A stretch of DNA of 64,000 nt from Deinococcus gobiensis I-0 (GTDB lineage: Bacteria > Deinococcota > Deinococci > Deinococcales > Deinococcaceae): NCBI RefSeq assembly GCF_000252445.1, contig NC_017791.1:124001-188000 (forward strand), written 5' to 3'. Positions 43,482 through 51,392 of the stretch are shown here, piece by piece (position 1 is the first letter of the stretch; each line of letters starts with the position of its first letter). The notes under the pieces were generated by a model. That model was not told where the DNA came from and made no database searches. It saw nothing but the letters and a program-made list of their open reading frames with translations. The position numbers and the translations under genes are program-made.

Positions 43482-43505
43482 GGCTCAGTCTGCCATGCGA
43501 CCGCT

Positions 43506-44369
43506 TTATACCTTCGTTCTGTCCTTAACCTCTAAGTTGCCAGAATCGGCGGTGGTGTTCAGAATCAACTGCAACGTCTGTGTGGGCATGTCCCAGTGCG
43601 GAAAGTGGCCGCTGTGGTCGAACCAGTGCAGCCGGGCGTCGGGAAAGAGCGCCTGGGCCCTCGCAGCCTGCGCCGGCACGCACACCCGATCCCAGCGGCC
43701 CCAGCCGATCACCAGCGGATGCGCCAGCTGACCCCGGGGCATGCCCTGCTGCGCCTCGCCGTACGCCAGGTTCCGCAGCAGTTCATCGGTGGACGGTGAC
43801 GCCGCGAAACTCCGCATCTCGGTCAGGGTGAGTTCCGGACTCAGGGCCCATGGATGCGAGGAGAACTGGGCGAACAGGACGCTGCGGGTGACGGGCGACG
43901 CTGTCAGGGCGGGCATGGCCGGCTGGAGCGCCCGGATCAGTGTGATGGACGCCGCCACCGTGTTGTAAAAGAAGCTCCGTTCCCAGCCCTGCCAGAACCC
44001 GCCGGGATCAAGCGACACTACCGCGCCCAGGACGCCCCCACGCCGCACGAGTTCCAGCACCAGCCGGGCACCCATCGAGGTGCCCACGGCATCGATGCCC
44101 AGAAGATCCTCGCGCGTCAGAAAATCGGTTACCGCGTCAGCGAGCGTGGCGATGGTCACGTCCCCGGGCAACGGGGGCGTGTGACCGAAGCCGGGCAGGT
44201 CAATGGCAATCACCTCACGCTGCGCTTCCAGTCCGGGCAGGATTGGGGCCCAGGTCTGCCAGGAACTGCCCAGCCCGTGGATGAGCAGCAGCGGCTTGCC
44301 CCGGCCGCGCCGGAGATGATGGATCGAGGCAGCGGGGCGTGCCGGAGTGGCGGGAGGGGGGACAGTCAC
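43506..44369 (-). CDS. Alpha/beta hydrolase
   Basis: About 287 aa. KPLLLIHGLGSSWQTWAPIL is the oxyanion-hole region, VGTSMGARLVLELVRRGG the nucleophile elbow with Ser, and DHSGHFPHWDMP the catalytic His loop; IGWGRWDRVCVP carries the acid. Substrate unknown. The frame is open upstream to 44513; I prefer the GTG at 44369, just before the domain, where TTGACAGTACAGGA could act as a close promoter, but the start is uncertain. No signal peptide. Confidence 0.85.
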   Translation of the reverse strand: MTVPPPATPARPAASIHHLRRGRGKPLLLIHGLGSSWQTWAPILPGLEAQREVIAIDLPGFGHTPPLPGDVTIATLADAVTDFLTREDLLGIDAVGTSMGARLVLELVRRGGVLGAVVSLDPGGFWQGWERSFFYNTVAASITLIRALQPAMPALTASPVTRSVLFAQFSSHPWALSPELTLTEMRSFAASPSTDELLRNLAYGEAQQGMPRGQLAHPLVIGWGRWDRVCVPAQAARAQALFPDARLHWFDHSGHFPHWDMPTQTLQLILNTTADSGNLEVKDRTKV

Positions 44370-44705
44370 TCCTGTACTGTCAAGGCGTGCCGTGTGACGG
44401 AACGCCCGATCACGCCAAGACGTCTTGAGTCTCCTACCGGCGAGGGTTGGACGGCACTGAACTGCCTTCAGTGGGGAACATGAAACCGATGAAGCACTCG
44501 GCAGGTCAGACACAGGTCGCTCATTTCACATTCAAGTGGGGTGCAGGTGCCGCTGGCTGAGCTGTGCCGTGGTTCGGTGCGGGAGGGCGTCCAGAGCGAA
44601 CCTGCAGCACGCTCGTCCCGGTCACCATCCAGGGGGGGTATCCAGGCTGTCCGATGGGCAGGCCCTTTTACAGGGAGGGAACCCCGGCATCCGCAGAGGA
44701 ATCAA
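44370..44705. other. Intergenic, no convincing gene
   Basis: 336 bp between the hydrolase gene and the inverted IS5 copy. I see no ORF with coding character and no clear repeat. The part near 44380-44513 may be the hydrolase 5' region. Confidence 0.5.
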
Positions 44706-45300
44706 ACATGATAGAGCTTGATCGGACGTCGTTGGGGCCGACCCCGCCGTCCGTTGCGCACCCCACGAACCGCATCGACGGTCGCTTCCAGTGGCTTCGA
44801 GTCATGGACATTTGCGCCAGACAGGCTGATCGCCAGGGGGAGACCCGGACCGTCAATGAGAAGGTGCAGCTTGCTGCCAGCCTTGCCCCGGTCGGTGGGG
44901 TTGGGTCCGGTGTGCGATCCACCACGGGGTGCGGGAATGCTGATGGAGTCCAGCGCAGAATGGGATCAGTCCAGGCACCCATGATGCTGCGCATCGTTAA
45001 GCAGGATGCGCCACAGGCACATCCACACGCTCCCACGTTACCCCTCCAGAAAGCGACGCTCGCAGGTTCGTCCACTCCCCAGGCCCAAGGCCACCGGTCA
45101 CTGACGCCAAGGCAGACCCCATCGCAGGAGAGAGAGGATGCCCGCGAGGTCTGGCGGTTGGCCTGTCATTGGCGACCCCCTCTGGGCCGCGCAGGTGACG
45201 CAGGAAATACGGGCGCAATCAGAGTCCAGAGTTCGTTCGGCACCAGTTGCTCGACCATGCCTGGACCCTACCCCTCCCCGTTCTGTCCTCAGCCTCTAAG
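44706..45300 (-). pseudogene. Truncated inverted copy of the IS5 at 42461 (copy 2)
   Basis: Minus-strand sequence from CTAAGAGGCTGAGGACAG (45300 downward) through MVEQLVPNELWTLIAPVFPA and SCTFSLTVRVSPWRSACL to about 44706 follows copy 1 closely but lacks the C-terminal third. It is also frameshifted. The left end is joined directly to the IS at 45301, whose target duplication CTAAG is part of this copy's end. Confidence 0.82.
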
Positions 45301-46753
45301 CTCGTGATTTAAGCCGACCGCGCTTGTCGCGGTCGCCTGTTGTGGGGTCGAAGGCCGTCAGGCGGTCTTTTTCAGAGCCGGGAAGCGAGGCGCTCGGCCT
45401 GAACACTTCCCTTTGGGTCGTCCTGGTGAACGGCCTGACGGTTTTGGCGCGCAAGCTGGACTTCCCAGGGGTACCAACAGCTGGATAAAACCTTGCCGGA
45501 CTCGACTCGGCGTCAAGCGACCACGTTCCTGTGGTCGCTGCCATGGAAGACGGGCATCGGTCACCACCGGCTGAGCCAGGCGCAACTGGGTGAAGGCCAG
45601 CAGCACCAACAGCGTCCAGCGGTCCGCCTGCTCCGGATGACGCAGACGTGGTGTTTCCCAGTTCAGCGTCTGTTTGCAGAAGCGAAACGTATGTTCCAGA
45701 TCGAACCGACGCGTGTAAGCACGCCACAGCATCGCCAGATCCGGCACGCCTGGTCCCCGCCACCAGAGCCAGAAGGCCTGCGGTTGACGCGTTTCCCGGG
45801 GCAACTTCGCCACCTCCAACAACAACACGGTCCCGCTGTACGTCGGTTTGAAGTGACGCGATCCTGGCCGCGTGTCCTGAGTGGTCTTGACGTGCAGCCC
45901 CGTCCAGGCACGCACATGGACCGTCCCGTACTGCTCCGTGGTTTCCAGATGCTCCAGATGGGGTGCCGGCCAAGTGGTCTGGTCCGCGCATAGAAACTTA
46001 GCTCCATGAATGCGTGGGCGACCTCCCTGGGAACCCGGACGCGTCGTAGCATCGAAGAAGAACCGTCGATTGCGCCGGACACGGACTAGGACGCTGACAG
46101 AGTCAGCGTCCTTGAGCTTCGCCAGGCGGACAGGATCGTACCCGCCATCGAAGACGAAGAGCGGCGATGCGCCTCCTGCGGGAAGCAAATTCATAACGTG
46201 TTGAACCTGTTCGTCGGCTATCTCGTGTACTGTCCGGCCGGGAGCGACTCGACGCACATCGAGAGGTGCAGTCCAGCTGCTGCTGACGGGTCCGAGTTGG
46301 GCAACCCAGGAGTAAGACCAGCCCGCGACGACAGGTTTCCCGGCACTGTGACGACTCGGATGGTAGAAGTAGCCCCGCTGTGGACTGGTCTCGGCATCGT
46401 TTCGGACCCAGGTCGAGGTATCGATGGCAAAGACGAGTGGATAGTCGTCATTCAGGGTGGTGCCGACCAGTGCTCGAACACGCTCGGCACCGAGCGTGCC
46501 CTGAGTCAATGCTGCGTACAGGCTGCCATGACCACGCTCGAAGGGTCCTTGAAGACTGAGGTGCGCGAAGCTGGGCACCAGTCCCGCAACGGTGATGGCG
46601 TCAAAGAGGTTGAACAACGCATCTGAACGATGGTCGAAGCAGTGGTAAACGCCATTCCGAAAGGCCTGCAGGTGGTCAAGCGGAGCTGAGGCGTTCATGC
46701 TCGATGGTACAGAACGCCGCCTACAGCGAGAGGGCAAACAGTTAAATCACGAG
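45301..46753 (-). mobile_element. Intact IS701-like insertion sequence, 1453 bp
   Basis: Ends CTCGTGATTTAA at 45301 and its complement TTAAATCACGAG ending at 46753, perfect 12-bp inverted repeats. Target duplication CTAAG at 45296-45300 and 46754-46758. Contains a single complete transposase gene. Confidence 0.9.
45358..46698 (-). CDS. DDE transposase of the 45301 IS
   Basis: 446 aa, complete. PLVFAIDTSTWVRNDAETSP has the first Asp, PLFVFDGGYDPVRLAKLKDA the second, and RRFDLEHTFRFCKQTLNWET the catalytic Glu region. This resembles the IS701/ISNCY-type group with late Arg-rich tails. The start at 46698 (MNASAPLDHLQAFRNGVY) is chosen because 13 upstream codons run close to the IS end and look noncoding. 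Confidence 0.88.
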   Translation of the reverse strand: MNASAPLDHLQAFRNGVYHCFDHRSDALFNLFDAITVAGLVPSFAHLSLQGPFERGHGSLYAALTQGTLGAERVRALVGTTLNDDYPLVFAIDTSTWVRNDAETSPQRGYFYHPSRHSAGKPVVAGWSYSWVAQLGPVSSSWTAPLDVRRVAPGRTVHEIADEQVQHVMNLLPAGGASPLFVFDGGYDPVRLAKLKDADSVSVLVRVRRNRRFFFDATTRPGSQGGRPRIHGAKFLCADQTTWPAPHLEHLETTEQYGTVHVRAWTGLHVKTTQDTRPGSRHFKPTYSGTVLLLEVAKLPRETRQPQAFWLWWRGPGVPDLAMLWRAYTRRFDLEHTFRFCKQTLNWETPRLRHPEQADRWTLLVLLAFTQLRLAQPVVTDARLPWQRPQERGRLTPSRVRQGFIQLLVPLGSPACAPKPSGRSPGRPKGKCSGRAPRFPALKKTA

Positions 46754-46755
46754 CT

Positions 46756-46894
46756 AAGCATCGTGGCCCCCCGCTTCCCCCCTATGGAGAATGTCTGGAA
46801 GCGGACGCAAACAGTACTGAAGCACTGCAGACACGCCGGAAGCATATTAAGGCCCCAGTTCAGGCTCTGCTTCACTCCCCAGAGGTGTCACCCT
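46756..46894. other. Spacer between IS and iterons
   Basis: About 140 bp with no gene; nothing recognised in it. A long open frame over this stretch and the iterons is a repeat artefact. Confidence 0.5.
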
Positions 46895-47233
46895 GTTGGA
46901 ACTTTGTTCTTTTCGCACTCTGGACCCGTTGGAACTTTGTCCTCTTTGACCTCTCCCCCGTTGGAACTTTGTCCCATTCGATCCCTGGCATCGTTGGAAC
47001 TTTGTTCTTTTCGCACTCTGGACCCGTTGGAACTTTGTCCTCTTTGACCTCTCCCCCGTTGGAACTTTGTCCCATTCGACCCCTGGCATCGTTGGAACTT
47101 TGTTCTTTTCGCACTCTGGACCCGTTGGAACTTTGTCCTCTTTGACCTCTCCCCCGTTGGAACTTTGTCCCATTCGATCCCTGGCATCGTTGGAACTTTG
47201 TCCTTTTTGACGGTCCCTCCGTTGGAACTTTGT
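46895..47233. repeat. Plasmid origin iterons: 11 copies in a 98-bp super-repeat
   Basis: GTTGGAACTTTGT occurs at 46895, 46928, 46960, 46993, 47026, 47058, 47091, 47124, 47156, 47189 and 47221, spaced 32-33 bp, about three helical turns. The spacers come in three kinds repeated in the same order (containing TTCGCACTCTGGACCC, TTTGACCTCTCCCCC, CATTCGATCCCTGGCATC), giving a 98-bp tandem unit. They precede repA and an AT-rich stretch (47280-47330), the usual layout of an iteron origin with RepA binding and DNA melting. Confidence 0.93.
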
Positions 47234-47279
47234 CCTATTTAATCGGGAAATGCCGTCTAGGACGCATAGCGCCCACCTC

Positions 47280-47340
47280 TCTGATGATGCATCATTTCTT
47301 TTATTCCTTAAATAATTTGATGCACTCACTCAAACTCTCC
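47280..47340. other. AT-rich segment of the origin
   Basis: Contains TGATGATGCATCATTTC and TTTATTCCTTAAATAATTTGATG, far richer in A/T than the surroundings, between the iterons and repA. Likely the DNA-unwinding element; it also contains the palindrome GATGATGCATCAT. Confidence 0.6.
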
Positions 47341-47345
47341 TCGGA

Positions 47346-47364
47346 GTCACCCCAAGTACACCCA
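47346..47364 (+). promoter_or_regulatory. 19-bp upstream element, site 6 (repA)
   Basis: GTCACCCCAAGTACACCCA, 29 nt before ATG 47375 of the repA leader ORF, with AAGGTGAGGG following as Shine-Dalgarno. Confidence 0.75.
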
Positions 47365-47374
47365 AGGTGAGGGT

Positions 47375-47413
47375 ATGGCTACACTGAAGACATGGCTCAG
47401 GAACAGAGCATGA
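47375..47413 (+). CDS. Putative 12-codon leader ORF of repA
   Basis: MATLKTWLRNRA, ATG at 47375 with AAGGTGAGG 6-14 nt upstream and exactly 29 nt after the first base of the 19-bp element. Its TGA (47411-47413) overlaps ATG 47410 of repA as ATGA. Such short coupled leaders are known from other plasmids as copy-number controls; here it is an inference from layout. Confidence 0.5.
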   Translation: MATLKTWLRNRA

Positions 47414-48771
47414 TTACCAGATACGGCGTTGAGGAGCGGAACCTCTCTCGGCTCAACCCCATCCTGGGCCTCAACAGGGTCAATAGTGAGATGACCGGTT
47501 GGCATAAAATCGTTGATCTAGCCGAGCTGGGAACTGTGGAGCTCATTTGTGATGCCGGTACAGGTGTAGTTCCTCATGGCATAGACGCTGATGTGATGTT
47601 CGCGTTGATTACAGCCTATGAATTACAGGGCAGACCAATAGATAACACAGTCAGACTAACGCTTTCTGAACTATGTGATTATGCGGGGTTGACCCCCGGT
47701 GGCATTACTTATAAAAATATACACAGTAGTTTAGATAGGCTTTACGGTGTTAAATATAAGGCTGAGAGTTGTTGGGTAAATTTAAATAAATCAAAGAAAA
47801 AGTGGGAAACTCTAGTTTTTCATCTTATAGATCAATATTCGGCCAAAGACGAAACAGAAGGAGAGGCTAAGCTATTTACTACTACTACAACTCTAGAAGT
47901 TAGTATTGGTAGATCTCTGGCAAATAGTATAAACTCAGGTTTTTCTAGAAAAATTGATCTTGATTTTTACAAGCTTCTGAGACAACCCCTAGCCAGACTG
48001 CTTTATCGTAATTTGGAAGAGGTCAAGTCGGAAAACCGAGCGCAGACCTTCTTGGTTCCTATTATGTCTTGGGGCGAACATCTAGGACTGCGAGAAGTTG
48101 ATCCTGACTCGCCAAAAAAGAATATTCCAAAAACAAGGACTCTTGAAGCTAAACTCATACGTAGAGCGTTAGAGCCTGCTCATAACGATTTGATAAATAG
48201 AAGATATTTAAAAGATGTAACTTATATAGGTAGAGGTAGTAAGCAAAGTATATTATACACATTTTCACTCGAAGAAGAAGTTAGCAAGCCTGTAGATCTG
48301 GAGTTGGTTGGTATATTAACTTCGCGCGGAGTTTCATTAGGACGCGCTCAGGAACTAGTTCGCACTACGCCAACTACAACAATTATGCAAAGCGCCAAAC
48401 TCTTTGATCAAAGAATTGCTGAAGGCTTCAGGCCCAGAAATCGTGGTGGAGTCATGGCTGATCTTCTGACTCATCCTGAGAAGTACCAGAAAGTTGAGGA
48501 GATTCCGGCAGCGGTCATCGCCCGCCCCCTCACACGGGCGCAAGAGGTCGTTGAAAGCCTTGCGGAACCCGCCCAGCCGCCACGTTCCAAACAGCAGGTC
48601 GAAGCTGTGCTCTCTAACGTTTTGGAGCAAACGACAGCGGACCGCGAACTTCGGGAGCGTCTCATCGCTCAGTTTGTCGAGGGCCGGCACAGCATCATGG
48701 ATTTCATCACCCTCGCCCGGCTCTCCGATACGGAAGCGCGGGCCAAGGCGGCTGAACTGCTCTCCCTCTGA
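47410..48771 (+). CDS. repA: Plasmid replication initiator RepA
   Basis: 453 aa. The N-terminal half has the double winged-helix look of plasmid initiators: RNLSRLNPILGLNRVNSEMT, VRLTLSELCDYAGLTPGG and LARLLYRNLEEVKSENR. It binds the iterons just upstream. An ATG at 47392 gives six more residues, but it lacks a Shine-Dalgarno, whereas 47410 is coupled to a leader ORF by ATGA; the choice is open. DNA from about 47640 to 48480 is AT-rich and the last 290 bp GC-rich, so the gene is a mosaic or keeps an older composition in its core. Confidence 0.9.
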   Translation: MITRYGVEERNLSRLNPILGLNRVNSEMTGWHKIVDLAELGTVELICDAGTGVVPHGIDADVMFALITAYELQGRPIDNTVRLTLSELCDYAGLTPGGITYKNIHSSLDRLYGVKYKAESCWVNLNKSKKKWETLVFHLIDQYSAKDETEGEAKLFTTTTTLEVSIGRSLANSINSGFSRKIDLDFYKLLRQPLARLLYRNLEEVKSENRAQTFLVPIMSWGEHLGLREVDPDSPKKNIPKTRTLEAKLIRRALEPAHNDLINRRYLKDVTYIGRGSKQSILYTFSLEEEVSKPVDLELVGILTSRGVSLGRAQELVRTTPTTTIMQSAKLFDQRIAEGFRPRNRGGVMADLLTHPEKYQKVEEIPAAVIARPLTRAQEVVESLAEPAQPPRSKQQVEAVLSNVLEQTTADRELRERLIAQFVEGRHSIMDFITLARLSDTEARAKAAELLSL

Positions 48772-48775
48772 AGAC

Positions 48776-48794
48776 GTCACCCCAAGCGCACCTA
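48776..48794 (+). promoter_or_regulatory. 19-bp upstream element, site 7
   Basis: GTCACCCCAAGCGCACCTA, 29 nt before the ATG at 48805; the 11-base core is exact and the second half varies. Confidence 0.7.
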
Positions 48795-48804
48795 AGGTCC
48801 AGTC

Positions 48805-50209
48805 ATGAAACGTCCTACCGCCGGCTACGCGATGGTCATCGCCCTGATCCTCGTGGCCGCCCTCGCCGTCACCGCCGCGAGCATCGTCCAGACCACCGCA
48901 CGCAACACCCGTACCGCCGCGACCTACACCCGTGGCGCTGTCCTCGGCGTCCAGCAACGCAACGTCTTGAGCTACAGCTCCAGGCTCCTCGAGGCGAACG
49001 CCTCCCGACTGACGCAAAGCCTCCCCGCACCCAGCGCTGGCGTACGCGCCCTCCAGGATGCCCTGCAAACCGCCACGGCCAGCTGGTGCACCCGTGACCC
49101 GGACGGCCAGGGCCAGAACCGGATACGGGTGTACTTCCGGATGGACGCGGCTGCCTGCGGGCAGGCCCTCCCCAGTGGCGTCGCCCTGCCCGACCCCAAG
49201 TTGGAAACCGCCGGCGACCTCACCCGCGCTTCCCTCCCCTTCGTCATCGTCGCGCCTTCAGGTGGTCGGACCGCCATCCAGGCTGGCAGCCTGCTGGCCC
49301 AGTACGGCGCAGCCCCCGCGAGCACCTACTCGCTCCTGGTCCCCAACGATCTGAATCTGACGTCTCACCTTCGCCTAAACGGGACCTCCCAGGTCGACGG
49401 CATTCTCCGGGTCCAGACGCCCGCCACGCTGAGCGGCACGATCGGCACGAGCAACTGTAATGCGATCACGACGACCTGCGCGGGTACCCGCTCGCTGACC
49501 GTGAACGGGGCGGCCGTGCCGGTCATGTCCCTGGCCCCCAGCGCGGGCCGCCCTGCGGGCGTCGGGGGGAGTGTCGTCATCGGTACGCCGAGCGAGAGTG
49601 CCGACCTCTCCCCGCTCCCTGCCCCCCAGGTGGGCCTGGTGACGTCGGAGCTGACCTTGAGCGTGCAGGAAGGTGGCGAACAGGTCATGAAAGGCTGCTT
49701 CGCCATCTTCTGCACGACCTACTACGTCAAGAATGGGAACCTGTACCGCGGCTCCCTGGACTCCGCGCCGATCTTCACCGGGTGGGACGGCCTCCTGGCG
49801 GTGAATGCTGCGGGGGGGGACCTGACCATCCAGGGTGCCGATCCGAACGCTTCGAGCGTCGGCATCCCCCTGGGGATCGTGACGGCCTCGAACGTGGTCA
49901 TCAAGGGTGACCTGACCTACGAGCAGACGAACTGTATCGACGGCCTGTGCAACTCGGCGGGAACGAGTCAGTTCCTGAGCGTGCAGGCGCCCAGCGTGCG
50001 GGTGACGACCGAAACCCGCCAGGTGCACGGCACGTTCATCACGCCGAACTTCATCAGCAATGCTCCGTTGACGCTCTTCGGGACGATCATCGGGATGCCT
50101 CAAGGGAGCGATGTGCTGAACATCCAGCCGGACACGCGGGCGCAGGATGGCCTGCGCGCCCCTGGGACGCCCCTCCTGGCCTCGCGGTGGCGTCAGCCCA
50201 GTATTACCC

Positions 50210-50220
<11 letters not shown>
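48805..50220 (+). CDS. PilX-like pilus protein
   Basis: 471 aa. The N-terminus [20 protein letters not shown] and [19 protein letters not shown] is that of PilX/DUF4900-type proteins: a short basic leader, one membrane helix and a conserved small-residue pattern. The long C-terminal region ([35 protein letters not shown]) looks like beta-helix repeats with several Cys pairs. It is 29 kb from the main pilus operon but shares the 19-bp element, so it is probably part of the same machine. Its last 11 bp overlap the convergent C39 gene. Confidence 0.78.
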
Positions 50221-50779
<559 letters not shown>

Positions 50780-50789
50780 GGACGCACTG

Positions 50790-50808
50790 TGCAGGCACTT
50801 GGGGTGAC
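50790..50808 (-). promoter_or_regulatory. 19-bp upstream element, site 8
   Basis: Minus strand GTCACCCCAAGTGCCTGCA, 29 nt before ATG 50779. The divergent gene at 50811 begins 2 bp beyond the element; its GGGGTGA could double as that gene's Shine-Dalgarno. Confidence 0.7.
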
Positions 50809-50810
50809 GT

Positions 50811-51353
50811 ATGCCAAGTAAATTCGAACTCAACACCTACCTGAATCCTCGGGAAATTCCCGCAGGACGTCGGCGAATCATGCTGCCGGACGCGGCCCGG
50901 ACCATCGAAGCGGTCGAAGAGATCCCAGACTGGTACTGGCTCAAGAACGACCGCATTCTGTGCCGCACGGACCTGGGCTTACGAAACGACCTGTGGCTGG
51001 TCACGTACTTCACCTGTGAGGAGCGGCCGGACGGCACGATGATCGACACGGTGTACTCGCTGCAGGAGGACCACAGCCAGTGGTACGTGATCGCGCGGGC
51101 GGCCACGGTCGACCTCGCCGTCGCGCAACACGCGACCCTGCGGCACGCCTGGTGGGCGGGGCACGTCGAGCTGCGGAACCTCCATGAGCGTCTCGGCATC
51201 ACGCTTCCTGCCCCAGGGATGGAGAGCCTGCCCGAATTCCCGGTCAGACCCCCGAACATGGACGAACGGTCGTGGAAGTTCTTCAAGGAGCGCAAGCAGC
51301 GGGCAGAGACAGCGCCCTGGCCTCTCTCCACCCGGCGCCCAGACGACAAATGA
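50811..51353 (+). CDS. Hypothetical protein, 180 aa
   Basis: Unrecognised cytoplasmic protein: FELNTYLNPREIPAGRRRIM, IPDWYWLKNDRILCRTDLGL, HSQWYVIARAATVDLAVAQH. It has many aromatic residues and a charged C-terminus. The start abuts the reverse complement of the 19-bp element, whose TTGGGGTGA is a plausible ribosome site. It is convergent to the STAND regulator gene. Confidence 0.6.
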   Translation: MPSKFELNTYLNPREIPAGRRRIMLPDAARTIEAVEEIPDWYWLKNDRILCRTDLGLRNDLWLVTYFTCEERPDGTMIDTVYSLQEDHSQWYVIARAATVDLAVAQHATLRHAWWAGHVELRNLHERLGITLPAPGMESLPEFPVRPPNMDERSWKFFKERKQRAETAPWPLSTRRPDDK

Positions 51354-51392
51354 AATCGGGCAACACCTGTTGCCCGAGAGAACCTACCCCAC

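Noticed and set aside
46847..47329. Repeat proteins on both strands across the iterons (KVPTG / RTKFQR repeats)
   Set aside because: The 98-bp unit is not a multiple of three, and the peptides merely reflect GTTGGAACTTTGT; this is an origin, not a gene.
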